Positions 43,522-55,689 of a DNA stretch of 64,000 nucleotides are shown here, piece by piece. The stretch comes from Siphonodentalium dalli (lineage: Eukaryota > Mollusca > Scaphopoda > Gadilida > Siphonodentaliidae). Numbering within the stretch: the stretch's first letter is position 1; the number at the start of each line of letters is the position of its first letter. A program made the translations under genes and the position numbers. Below the pieces are notes generated by a model. It was not told the origin of the DNA and did not search any database. It saw only the letters and a program-made list of their open reading frames with translations. The stretch lies in the NCBI GenBank assembly GCA_032622095.1, contig CP136061.1:234484944-234548943 (forward strand). The letters run 5' to 3'.

Positions 43522-45430
43522 TAGATAATAATATAAAATAAATTGGTTACATGCACCGCCTCAGAATTCCGTTAAAACAACTAATCCTTCAAATTATTAC
43601 AAAAAACTACAGCTTATTACTGCAGGTTTCTCATTCACCACACCAGAAAGCTTCTACATGCGGATAAAAAATAGGAGGTATTGTGTTCCCGCCAAGAGTG
43701 CATGGCCCAAGGCGAAAGCAATTAACGCGGTCATAATGGTTACATACTGCAACTATAAGACATCCAGCGAATACACACCACACGAAAATCCGAAATGTGT
43801 TGTCCTGCGAGATATCCCATCGCTATAGCTCAATTTGACACGGCCAGGTTAGCCTTTCCACAATATCCTAAAACAATAAAGCTTCTCAAATCATCGGCAT
43901 AGTCAATAGAACTTTCACGAACTTGGACATTCCAACTACAGCTTTTACCGGACTCGAGGTCGCAGTACAACTTTAACGCGTCCCAAAATAACCGCATTCG
44001 GGGTAGCACTACAGCTTTTAAAGCGACCCAATCTATTTATAAAACCTACATCGGTACATCGGAGCACGCCTTTCTAATATTTGGCCAACAGTATACACCG
44101 GTGGCGTTAATAACGTGTTTGATATAACCTGTTCGAGTCGAATATAGCACAGCCCACTCTTCGCCATAAAGCTACACGGAATGCATTCGCTATCAGTAAA
44201 GATGTACACATAATATAAAGCTTGTGAAACCATCATCGCGAGAAGAGCATACTTGAAAAATAGATAAATTTGGTTGTTGTGTTCACGACCAATAATCCCA
44301 GTGACGAGATACGGCATGTTGAAATCACTGTAGAATTCTAGCCATATACGTCAACAAACATCGCTGTTTACCTGCTAAACAACGAACAATAACCATATTT
44401 GATGAACATGGCGAGATATCATTGGTTATAATCAGACACTGATTCTGTCAATAAGTCATTGGTAGCTGTACTCAGATAAGTCTATGCTACTTGTTTTTGG
44501 AATTACACCGACAGAAACTGATGCTTTCACCTTTATCATACATATATAAATTATTGGACGTCCTGACGTCAAGGTTATGCGATATACCGAGAAGACGCCG
44601 AAACCGGACAATCGTTTTTGGAGACCTCTAGTCAGAGAGCCTTCGATTTTGACCCTATAATTTCAAATTTTTCGCAGACGGAGAAAACTTACACCATTAA
44701 AATTAACTGGAAGGAACTCGCGGTCGGTACAGCTGAGATAGAGTTTGTCAAACAATTATTACTTAGAACATGAAAACGTAGAAGGAATTTCTTCTTATTT
44801 TCATTATCAATTACCTTTCCTGGTTTTGGAAAAATAAATTGTAGCACTTTGCAGAAATGTTCCGGTAGATACCATACTGGATAAAATTTGGACAACAACG
44901 AGAAGCAGATATGACTTTATGTTATATGTGTTGATACGGTACAAGTCGCACAAGTTGTTATTTGTTAGTTGATTGGCGAAATTTCAAGAACTTGAGTAAA
45001 TAGCATATGAACGCTTTGACGCGGGAGACCAACATATCGACAACCGACGCAGCATGTATGGCACCTATTATTATAGTTCTCGAGCAAACTGACTATTAGC
45101 AATTCCGGGATATGATCACCAGATGTTCTGTCATAGGCATGGGTAGGTCCCCACTTAGCCAAAATTGCGGAACTAGTGGTCACGTACGGGCCACGTGCCC
45201 ACGGGATTCAAATATACGGGTGTATTATCGCATTCAACTATATATACAGCCAAGAAAGACAGGGACATAAATCGTGGTCGACGACGACCGAAGCAGCCGA
45301 TTTGTGATTCCAATTGTGTAAATGTGACACGGACAATGAAACCAATGCTATTCCTCCAACATATGATCCACATTAGTGCATTATCTGGTATTCTCCACAA
45401 ACACAACAACTATCAGAGCAGTCAGTGGTG
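43522..45430 (-). other. unassigned stretch with possible exons
   Basis: A 94-codon minus-strand frame (44033-44317) starts with Met and has a hydrophobic segment (YALLAMMVSQALYYVYIF) then Cys-containing sequence. It could be a signal-bearing first exon. Another minus frame at 44965-45183 has a CHTCCVGC cluster. Neither matches a family I know and splice sites are not convincing. Confidence 0.25.
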
Positions 45431-46560
45431 TGGCTAGTGGGTATCTGTTTGGTGGGGGTATTCACCTTGAAATTTCCAACTGCAACCCCCGCTCCTGAAC
45501 CAGACAAAATTCCCATGTCGCTAAATACAATTTGCGCCATGCCCCTTGGGTTGGAACATTCCAACTGACACCTCAAACAGTTGGACATTTCCGACACGAC
45601 ACCACCTGGTGGCCATTTCAGAACAAAATTTGACCAAAGTAGAAAAATATGTTACCGTTGGTCTAAACAACATATATCCCACTTTGCGAACAATTTCAAG
45701 CTATATAGGGATGTAACATTTCCCACTAAGGTTGTGTAAAAAATTTCAACAGTTGGAAATTTCATCCCTACCACAACATCAGTTGGAAATTTCACACCAA
45801 CAATAAGTTGAAAATGTTCATGTAGTTTATTTATTGGGGGAATTTATTGTATTTGGAGCAATATTTGCATATTTCCTACTTTTGGTCAAAATTTTGTACT
45901 GAAATTGCCATCAGTTGGAAATTTTCCAACTTTATGGGGGTGTCAGGTTGGAAATTTCCCACACTTGGAAACCTTGTGTCCTGGTCCCTCCCCCGTGGCC
46001 AGTCAAAAACTGCTAGTTAATATAAGAAAACAATATTGTCCTACATTTGGTCAACATGATCATTGGAATTGTCGTCAGTTGGAAAATTCCAACCTAAGTG
46101 TGGGTGTCAGGTTTGAAATTTCCAACTCGAAGAAGGCTTCAGGCTAGTCTAGATGCTTGTATTTTGCGATTTTCTTGTTCAGATATCAAAATTTCGCACA
46201 CCGGGCCGAACCTTAGTCGGCCCGGTGTGTCATGGTCCCTCCCCTCGCCAATAAAAAAACTGCTAATTAGTTTAAGACAGCAATATTTTACTACATTTTG
46301 TCAAAATTGTGGACTGAAATGGTAATCAGTTGGAGATTTTTTCCAACCTAAGGGTGTGAGGTTTGAACAAAATTTTATCACATCCGACCGAACAGCCATG
46401 GTCGGCCCGGTGTGTCCTGGTCTCTTGTCCGTAGCATTGTGCATTTGTCTGGAGTTGGACCACTAGATGTTAGGATTTATGCAATTTTCAGGTTGAAATA
46501 TCTGAATGTTCTGATAGCGGGTATATAGAACCATGGTTTATGAATATATAGGCTACTAGC
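45431..46560. repeat. GTTGGAAATTTCC-rich degenerate repeat region
   Basis: Many copies of AGTTGGAAATTTC and its complement. A perfect 13-bp-stem hairpin (CACACCGGGCCGA..., 46197-46229) and a related partial hairpin near 46.39-46.42 kb are included. No coding content. Confidence 0.55.
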
Positions 46561-47025
46561 AGGGTTACCCGGCGTTGCCCAGGTTAATGTATGCTGTGGA
46601 TATTTGTTGGGAATAGAGAATGCTCTTGCTTAAAGTGTTATACGTTTTCTCATAAATTGTATATTCAAATAGCATCACAAAACATGATTATTCAGTCATG
46701 GAATATAAGTAGTGGCTCACCTTGTCAATTGTCATTCTGTTTATCGCGATTAGTCCGTTCCACCAATAATGATGTATTTATTTATTTACAACTGCGTATA
46801 CATTAGACGTTATAATATGATACATGAACATCATAAACACATTAGTTCGATAAAAGATGATAATTGGGTTTTACATATTGAGATGTATCAATCAATCTAG
46901 TGGGTTGGACTAAGATCTCGAGGACACCTGGCTATCATATCTCCATGAAGATACAGATGTTTCAAAGAAATTTCCAGGTGCTCCTCTGTTCATGGTGCTA
47001 TATATTTGCTGTGCACATATAGCAG

Positions 47026-47345
47026 CTACATGTGCACAGAGCGAGATTTTGAGTTGTTTATGTCAGTCGATGAGTCTGTTCTAAAACCCTTGTCAGATGT
47101 CAGTATTGGTAGGATCCTGAAAACTCTTGTGCTACTAACTGCATTTTCTTGTATATCAGAAGAAACTATATTTGACTGCACACTGTCACCACTATTTTTG
47201 AACAGGCCTTCCATATCTCTTGACAAATTGTAACTTTTTGTGGAAACTGTATTGAATGGAACAGAATAAATTTTGTTATTATATATATGCAATCCTCTGA
47301 CGGTTCGAGGTCTCTCAGTTTGCACGAATATATGTATCTCTTCAA
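47026..47345 (-). CDS. possible last exon: Ser/Thr/Tyr-rich tail
   Basis: A minus-strand open frame of about 105 codons without hydrophobic stretches, ending SRSVHM and a stop at 47026. It is rich in Ser, Thr, Asn and Asp, with tyrosines in HIYNNKIYSVPF and SYNLS, as in intracellular tails of receptors. The acceptor is not clearly defined and no family is recognised. It lies inside the large intron inferred for WSC gene copy 1, so it would belong to another transcript or be spurious. Confidence 0.25.
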
Positions 47346-47759
47346 TAGAATGATAAATATACGTTTAATGCTTCTTCTAGTTATCTCTTTTTGCTAGCTC
47401 ATTGTGTGAATGCCTTGATTGCCATTCCCATATAGATATTACTGTTAAGAAGATATAATTGTTCAAGCGACTTATGTGGGTCACCATATGTCGGGATTGT
47501 GAAATGTGAACGCCCAACTACTTAAAATGATATGGAGATGGCCTGGTGACTGTATATAACTTATATGTGGATATCGGCGAATGGCAATCTTATCAATGAT
47601 AGTGCATATCCGCTCGCCATCCGTGACACAAACGACACCAAGTGTGATTTAATTCATGGTATATCATTAGAGAAAAACGTGTATGAATTTGGTGGAATTA
47701 ATTAAATAAATTGTTGATGCAACGCTGACTCGAACAACGCCATATTGCGAAGGTGATTA

Positions 47760-49330
47760 TGTATTCGTTTGGTGGAAATCAGCCACAAAACTATTTCACC
47801 ATATTTTTTTAATTACCCCTCCCACCAACAGCGTCATTTTAGAAAATTTTAACCCGCACCATTATCTTCCTTGTAAAAAGTTACCCCTCTTAGAACGCCT
47901 TGGTGCCATCTCGATTGTACCGCGTGAAGGTATATATAGAACGCATACAGACAGACAGAAAGACAGACAGACAGCACGATTTTATTTCTGGTATCATTTG
48001 AGAAGAACGTGTCTGAATTTGATGGTAATTGGTACTAAAAATATTTTGTATCAATTTTGGTGACCCTCCCGTCCCTATTTCGGACTCAAGTTGCACACAC
48101 TAAGACTCATTAGAGATTAGAGATGCATATATATGAAATTGGTGAAAATTGGCGAGTATACAAATTCGTATCAAATTTAAGGTCCCCATATCTCTCACCC
48201 ATAGGGCACCAATTTGGTGTATCTAAACCACACGATAAGATTCCTCGTATCATGGAGAAGAATATGTATCAATCTGGTGGAAATCGGCACTAAACATATA
48301 GATATAATTTTTTGTGTCCCTCTCATCTCTATACACCACTGACTCGAATGGCCCCACCTGTGACATCCTTAAACCACACGATTACACTCCTGATATCATG
48401 GAGATGATTGTTTATAAGTTTGGTGATAATCGGCGACTAAACAATTGTTTTTATCAAATTTGGTGCCAATCCATCCCCTCTCCATCTCTCACCCAAACAG
48501 CACCACTATGGCGTCTTTAAATCACGATTAGATTCCTCGTATCATGAATAAGAACGTGTATCAATTTGGTGGAAATTGGCGTTAAAAAAAAAGTGCATCA
48601 ATTTTGGTGCCCCTGTCCCTTTCAATGCAACCCTGACTCGAATGAGGCCACATTGGACAGATAAATGCCACACCATTAGACTCATCATACCATGGGGATG
48701 ATTTTGTATAAGTGTGGTGGCAATCGGCGACTTATTATCAAATTTAGTGCCCACCCCCTCCCAATCTCTCATCCAAAAACAACAATTTGGCATTGTTAAA
48801 TCGCACAATTAGATTCCTTGTATCGTGAAGAAGAATATATATCAATTTGGTGGAAATCGGCGCTAAAATTAGTTTTTATCAATTTTGGTGCCCCTCTCCC
48901 CTTCCGTTAATCCCTGACTCAAACGACGCCACTTTTGACATATTTAAACCACACCGTTGGATTCTTCATATCATGGGGATGATTATATGTAAGTTTCGTG
49001 GCAATCGGCGACAGAAAAAAAATGTGCCCCCCCCCCTTCCGGGCACCCCTGACGCGAACGGCGCGACTTTTGCCATATTTAAACCACGCCATTAGATTCC
49101 TCATATTATGGGGAGGATTATATATAAGTTTGGTGGCAATCGGCGACAAATTTTTGTTCTGCCCCTCCCCCTTTTCTGCCCCTGACAACAACGGCGTCAC
49201 TTTAGAAAATTCTAACCCCGACCATTATCTTTCTCGTAAAAAGCTGTTCCTAGTAGACCCCTTTGGCATCATCTAGATGGTCCCCTGTGAATTTCTATAG
49301 AACACAGACAGACAGACAGACAGACATTCG
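47760..49330. repeat. dimeric degenerate tandem repeat, about 140 + 140 bp
   Basis: The GGTGG(A/C)AATCGGCG motif recurs at 48149, 48289, 48429, 48573, 48724, 48856, 49004 and 49136. Two types alternate: GAAGAA..GTATCAATTTGG and GGGATGATT..TAAGTTTGG. The array is capped by (CAGA)n at 47.95 and 49.31 kb. Open frames across it are artefacts. Confidence 0.75.
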
Positions 49331-50011
49331 CAAATATAGATATAGATTAGGCCTGATTATTGAGGTGCAAGGGGGTGCAAATGGATTTACGCAAAACTTG
49401 TGTTTGGTCGGATTCAAGGGGGCGGGGTGCAGTTGGAATTTTTTGAAGTTGACACCCCCCGAACGGAGACCCTCTAGCCACGTCCATGGGGGCAGGCGAT
49501 GACGAGACACAAAACCCCTGTCACCACGTACCTGAGAGCAGTCGCCATGTGGACCCTTGGGGGCATTTTAAATATTCTACGACAGGTGGTCCCGTCCGCA
49601 GATATAGCAACACTTGTAAAATCTCCGAATTCCATGCATGCGAGCAGCGGAATCAGATGAGGAACATCATCAGTCTGGTGCAGGAATTACCTCATGATAA
49701 TTAACTCACAACATAACATATCAGGATTACGCGCAACATCAAGTTATGCATGCCCATGACCATTTATCTCCGCTTACTGGACTGTCAATAGGTATCGACC
49801 TGTTTTGCCCTGAGAACACATAGTGATCATTATTTAAGCCATTGATCGTATTTATTTAAATGTACACCTTTTATCTCGCTTTTTAAAAAGTACCTCTTTA
49901 AACATATCAGTTATTCGTCTTTTATCCTATATAATCCTAATTTCGCGCGCCATCTGTTATTGCGATTTAATATCAATCACTATATAATCATGAACCCCGA
50001 TTAAGGAATTT

Positions 50012-50909
50012 GATGGAGTCAACATAAAGGATCATGTTTACTTTTATTTATTTAGTAATCGCATCAACCAAATCCATTGATGCAAAATTGTAAGAGTATA
50101 ATTCATTGTGGATTGTGTTAGAAATACTAAATGTGAAATTTATAGAGGTTTTTAAAATCTATTTTTTTGAACCCAAATTCAACAAACACAAAGTTCGTAT
50201 CTAAGAAACATATGGCAATGTGTACTGAACACTGTGAAGAATGATGAACAATCAAATAATATTCATATTTATCAAGCGTTCTTTGATAAAATTACTAAGA
50301 ACCAATTGTTTATAAATGGGAGAGAAACTTGCCTAATATGGCTGGTTGGGAGGTGACAGTTAAGCGCGAAGTGTTAATATATGTGGACAGTGGTGTGTTG
50401 TCAATCTCTTGACAAAATAATTGTGTAATCCTCAATCTGGGTATATCCTGTAGTCCAGAAACTGTGTTACCAATCAGGAGATAATATGCTCATGGGTAAG
50501 CGCCTGCTGATCATAATCCCAGCTGGTTTCAATGAACATTAACTTGACCCTTCAAATTCAGTTTCCTAGCAGCATTACTGAGCAATGAAATCTACAATTT
50601 GTGAACAACCGCTTCCAAGCCAAAAATCCAAGAACACTCAAGATATGTGAGTACATGTATATTCTTATTGTTCATCATTCTTCATTGTTCGGTACACATA
50701 CCCATATTATTGTCTTAGATATATGGACTTTGTGTTTGTTGAATTTGGTTTCGAAAAGATATATTTTAAAAACTTCTATAAATTTCACATTTTGTATTTC
50801 TAACACAAAAATCCACCACGAATTATACTCTTAAAATGTTGCATCAATGGGTTTGGTTGCTTTGATTACTAACAAAAGTGAACTTAATCCTTTATTTTGA
50901 CTCCATCGT
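50012..50909. mobile_element. inverted-repeat (foldback) element, about 0.9 kb
   Basis: The left arm (from GATGGAGTCAACATAAAGGA, 50012 to about 50260) and right arm (about 50665-50909) are reverse complements with modest divergence. The interior of about 400 bp has no gene. Confidence 0.7.
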
Positions 50910-51100
50910 GAGGGAAATTGGGTTAGCAAAGTCCTTAAGTATCTTTCGCTATCCAATTTTGTGCGTATTGGCTGGTATTGTAGATGTAATACTTCCAAGA
51001 AGTCAGGTGTAGTTACTCTGAGGGAGTGCCATGGATTTCGCCAGAATTCGCTATCTTCCTGTCATTCCGGATGCCAATTGAATAAACCTTGAGGTTTTAA

Positions 51101-51347
51101 CCCTCAATGCATTCTCTTATATATGCGAGTCGACCATAGGTCGCCTCGCATATATAAGAGAATGCATTGGCCTAAAAACAAAAATTGTTTAACACTTTTT
51201 ACCATTTTTTCTTACATTCTTTAACAATTTTATAATTTTTAATGTGTTAAGCCAATGCATTCTCTTATATATGCGAGGCGACCTATGGTCGACTCGCATA
51301 TATAAGAGAATGCATTGGCACAGGGCCCTTCTGTTGGGTAAAGGGTT
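51101..51347. mobile_element. piggyBac-like MITE, damaged
   Basis: Both 67-bp palindromes are kept, but the left end has lost about 25 bp after CCCT and the right flank reads TTTA where TTAA is expected. Confidence 0.75.
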
Positions 51348-51434
51348 TTAGGTGCTAATACTGATTCACGAAATAATAATATTTGTAATATCCAGCTATT
51401 TGCTTCTGTACATGTAGATGTACTTTCCTTTTAA

Positions 51435-51809
51435 CCCTTTACCCAACAAACCGGCCAAAACCGGCCAAATAAAGCTTCAACAGCCTAAAATATCTTCGGT
51501 CTGTCTCAATAGAACCATACAAATATGGATATCATTGGAACCGGCTCCTTGACCACATTGTGATAGTTACAGTTATGCCCTGTGCCAATGCATTCTCTTA
51601 TATATGCGAGTCGACCATAGGTCGCCTCGCATATATAAGAGAATGCATTGGCCTAACACTTTTTACCATTTTTTCTTACATTCTTTAACAATTTTATAAT
51701 TTGTAATGTGTTAAGCCAATGCATTCTCTTATATATGCGAGGCGACCTATGGTCGACTCGCATATATAAGAGAATGCATTGGCACAGGGCCGTTCTGTTG
51801 GGTAAAGGG
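51435..51809. mobile_element. piggyBac-like MITE
   Basis: 375 bp, TTAA on both sides, ends CCCTTTACCCAACA and its complement, two palindromes inside. First of three copies that share about 280 bp of flanking DNA on their right (51810-52092, 52485-52767), so the array grew by tandem duplication of element plus flank. Confidence 0.85.
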
Positions 51810-52092
51810 TTAAGAAACACACATTGACCATTATCAAGTTAGTGACAGTTTGACATCGTACTCTGGACCTCATATATTCTGAATCCGTAGCAACTATATT
51901 GAATCAACAGATACGCCCTTAATTTGTTTGTCTTTGACGGTTACATTATCATTTACCAACACGCATAAAACAACCCAATTATCTTACCTTTTTGGCCTTT
52001 ATATTAATACCTTTATTTCTCGTATACGCACGCCCATTTTTCAATAAAATCTGACAATATATATGTGAACCAGATGTTTATTACTTTGTTAA

Positions 52093-52484
52093 CCCTTTAC
52101 CCAACAAACCGGCCAAAACCGGCCAAATAAAGCTTCAACAGCCTAAAATATCTTCGGTCTGTCTCAATAGAACCATACACATATGGATATCATTGGAACT
52201 GGGTCCTTGACCACATTGTGATAGTTACAGTTATGCCCTGTGCCAATGCATTCTCTTATATATGCGAGTCGACCATAGGTCGCCTCGCATATATAAGAGA
52301 ATGCATTGGCCTAAACAAAAAAATTGTTTAACACTTTTTACCATTTTTTCTTACATTCTTTAACAATTTTATAATTTTTAATGTGTTAAGCCAATGCATT
52401 CTCTTATATATGCGAGGCGACCTATGGTCGACTCGCATATATAAGAGAATGCATTGGCACAGGGCCGTTCTGTTGGGTAAATGG
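52093..52484. mobile_element. piggyBac-like MITE
   Basis: Second tandem copy with TTAA at 52089-52092 and 52485-52488. One base differs in the right end (AATGG for AAGGG). Confidence 0.85.
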
Positions 52485-52767
52485 TTAAGAAACACACATT
52501 GACCATTATCAAGTTAGTGACAGTTTGACATCGTACTCTGGACCTCATATATTCTGAATCCGTAGCAACTATATTGAATCAACAGATACGCCCTTAATTT
52601 GTTTGTCATTGACGGTTACATTATCATTTACCAACACGCATAAAACAACCCAATTATCTTACCTTTTTGGCCTTTATATTAATACCTTTATTTCTCGTAT
52701 ACGCACGCCCATTTTTAAATAAAATCTGACAATATATATGTGAACCAGATGTTTATTACTTTGTTAA

Positions 52768-53159
52768 CCCTTTACCCAACAAACCGGCCAAAACCGGCCA
52801 AATAAAGCTTCAACAGCCTAAAATATCTTCGGTCTGTCTCAATAGAACCATACACATATGGATATCATTGGAACTGGCTCCTTGACCACATTGTGATAGT
52901 TACAGTTATGCCCTGTGCCAATGCATTCTCTTATATATGCGAGTCGACCATAGGTCGCCTCGCATATATAAGAGAATGCATTGGCCTAAACAAAAAAATT
53001 GTTTAACACTTTTTACCATTTTTTCTTACATTCTTTAACAATTTTATAATTTTTAATGTGTTAAGCCAATGCATTCTCTTATATATGCGAGGCGACCTAT
53101 GGTCGACTCGCATATATAAGAGAATGCATTGGCACAGGGCCCTTCTGTTGGGTAAAGGG
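52768..53159. mobile_element. piggyBac-like MITE
   Basis: Third copy of the array, TTAA at 52764-52767 and 53160-53163. It lies about 490 bp downstream of the WSC exon on the minus strand. Confidence 0.85.
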
Positions 53160-53652
53160 TTAAATTTAAACGGGCATGGCTCATTTGATCTTACAAATTC
53201 TGTCAACGTAATTTGGAAGAAGGTATTAATATAGGTTTTCAAATACACGAAATATTGATACATCGGCTTCATAATTTGTGCTCTGAAAAAACTACCCATG
53301 GTTACAGCCATTTTCTAGCTGTTTTCAATTTTTCACACATATATAGTTGAAATGATCGCTCTTTATTTGGACCATTATATCAGGAATAAGCTGAAGGCTC
53401 TTTTATGATCCATGACGTGCTAATGGCTGTTCAATGTTGTATTTTTATGACTGCAATCCATTTTTCTGGGACATATGCTCGTAGAAAGGTAGTTCAAGTA
53501 TGTATCGACCTATTTCGATACAGGGGAATACCCAGCAGTTGTTTGACACAACAAGACACACAAGTACGCAGTAAAATTGCGAACGTCTTTGTGTGTACTC
53601 TGTATGCAAAATATACTTCCTGAATTACTGCTAAACTCGATATCACATATAC

Positions 53653-53814
53653 CTTTCATCTCGTATATATTTTGCGCCCAGCTGCCTCCACATTTTTCGT
53701 TGGGATTTCCGGGACATTTATTATTACATTTTCCTTCAGCAAGGCGCCCATAGTTTCCGTATCTGTTTCCGCAGAAGCACTGGTGTGTGAATTGTAAGCC
53801 TGCGTACGAGAAAC
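53653..53814 (-). CDS. WSC-domain exon, gene copy 1 (C-terminal half)
   Basis: A 162-bp exon with TTTCAG| acceptor (exon starts at 53814) and AAAG|GTATAT donor (after 53653), phase 1 at both ends. It encodes SYAGLQFTHQCFCGN, KCPGNP..KCGGSW and IYEMK, the second half of a WSC domain. About four fifths of residues match the copy-2 exon. The first half of the domain, expected between 53.8 and 55.1 kb, was not found. A short frame ending with TCAG| near 53.94 kb is a poor candidate. Confidence 0.85.
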
Positions 53815-54529
53815 CTGAAATAGATTATGGCATTAGTCGTCTATTATACCAACCCGTCAGCTCTATGGTACACCTTGGGCAGTTATGTAATTAAAATCAC
53901 TTTTTTTGCATTGGAAAGAATTTCAAAGAAATACCTGATGCATCTGGATGCGCTGTCATTCTGCAATTTGGAATCATATTGAATTCAAAATTATGCCTTT
54001 GAAAATAGAATTTTTGTCGATAAGCAGTGCCATGCAGTATGTCCAGTTAAGTAGGCTATTGACTATCTGATTATTACATGTGAAGCCAATTATTACCAGA
54101 CATGTTAATTCGGGGACATCTGGGGATATATTATTTCTTTGCATCTTTTGTTGCTAAAATGGAACAAAGTGACAACGTTTTAATTTTAAGCGAACACTTT
54201 CAATTCAACGAGATTGGACAGACAGTAAGCAATTCAGGTATATTCGCCCTGGGGGACAATCGGCGTGTGCGAATATTAATACTTCCAGAACGGTTCAGAT
54301 AATAAGTTCAACCATAGGTAGTTTGCTGAACATATTATCTGAATATTTTCCACAAAAGAATATAAATTAAATCATTCCGCGCTTTTGTCTGCATGTCGTG
54401 TAGTATGTATTATTACCCGAACATCCCTCTTGATTAATAATATACAAATACAATGTATATGTTTTATAACTGAATGGGATAATCCATTTAGTGAAAACAG
54501 TTAATCAATATTCGTTAGACTAACGTCTC

Positions 54530-54965
54530 GCTAACGCCCGTAGAGATCATATTCCACCAGTTCAAACCTGGGAACTTTTTGAAGTTTTGACAGGGAACCT
54601 TATAATGTCGAAAAAATAACACGGCAATATATTTATTAATGATTATCTGTTCCTTAACAGTGTACTTCACTATATGTGAAGGTCCCAACTAAATTGCATG
54701 TTTTTCTGTGACTTTTGAGAGCTGATATCGCAATAAACATTCAATTAATAACCCAGGAAAAATCGCTTAAATCGTGAAATTTCGAGTTGGGACCTTTACC
54801 TACAGTGAAATACATTATTTAAAAAGAAATAATAACACAGAATAACAATATACAAAGAAATATATCCCCTTTATTATTTTTTCGATTTTATAAGGTTTCA
54901 TGTCAAAACTTCAAAAAATGTCCCAGGTTTGTACTGCTGGAATATGATCTCTATGTGCGTTAGCT
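54530..54965. mobile_element. inverted-repeat element in intron 1, gene copy 1
   Basis: Homologue of 36514-36948 with the same ends (GCTAACGCCCGT / reverse) and the same distance (126 bp) from the signal-peptide exon. This shows it was present before the gene was duplicated. Confidence 0.75.
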
Positions 54966-55090
54966 GTAGTAAAAACTCATGGAATGATCTAGTTAGGAAA
55001 CAAAAGTATTTGGCTATGCAATATACTACCAAAAAAGAAAGGGGTGAAAATGACACGCGCACTTAATATAAACAGACCAACGATGCTTAC

Positions 55091-55177
55091 CTTTTCCCAA
55101 ACACCACCGTGTACACACGTCGACAGAATTGTTAACCAAATCAGTTTTATTTCCATCGAGATCTCTAACCCGATCAT
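55091..55177 (-). CDS. signal-peptide first exon, WSC gene copy 1
   Basis: 29 codons from the ATG at 55177 (a second Met seven codons later): MEIKLIWLTILSTCVHGG is a textbook signal peptide, followed by VWEK and the donor AAG|GTAAGC. It ends in phase 0, while the WSC exon begins in phase 1, so one exon with the first half of the WSC domain must lie between. Upstream sequence to about 55.35 kb is shared with copy 2 and probably contains the promoter. Confidence 0.6.
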
Positions 55178-55467
55178 CCTTGCAGCACCCGAGATAAGTC
55201 AATTCCTGTTTCCCATCGGAAACTTCTGTAAAGACATCGATTATGCAAGATCATTCATGTTCAGTTGGTGATAACAGTCACACATGCGCTTTGTTCAGCT
55301 GAATGAATCACACTGGTGAACAGCTGCGCACTTGTTTGTAACAACATACTGTAACATTATTCCGAAATAAATCACTGCTGTTCAAGATATAATATTAGCA
55401 GACATATCGGACGATAATTTGTCTGCGTAGATATATAGCTACTAAATACGTTGATAATTCTGAAAAA

Positions 55468-55560
55468 TTCTGACGGAATTGTTCACAAAATCAGTCTTAT
55501 TCCTGTCGAGGTCTCAAACCCGATAATCTCTGTAACATCCGAGATAAGACAATGTGTATT
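55468..55560 (-). pseudogene. third eroded copy of the signal-peptide exon
   Basis: Resembles 55091-55177 and its upstream flank (AAAATCAGTCTTATTCCTGT, CGAGATAAGACA) but lacks an intact start and donor. A local partial duplication just upstream of copy 1. Confidence 0.55.
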
Positions 55561-55689
55561 TCACATCAGCAGCATCTGTAAGGACGTCTATTATATCAGT
55601 TCACTTAAGTTGATATGCGCACTCATGAGAGCTCTTACTTTTATAGATATGTCCAATTTTGGTGCAGGAAATATACGTTATGCATTTTG

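Noticed and set aside
47006-47233. Plus-strand 75-codon frame
   Set aside because: Antisense to the more gene-like minus-strand tail frame and without any family pattern.
48542-49276. Several 80-95-codon open frames on both strands
   Set aside because: All lie in the degenerate dimeric repeat and change frame between units.
54102-54302. Plus-strand frame upstream of the WSC exon as the missing half-domain
   Set aside because: It is on the wrong strand, and translation of the minus strand there gives no WSC first-half cysteine pattern.
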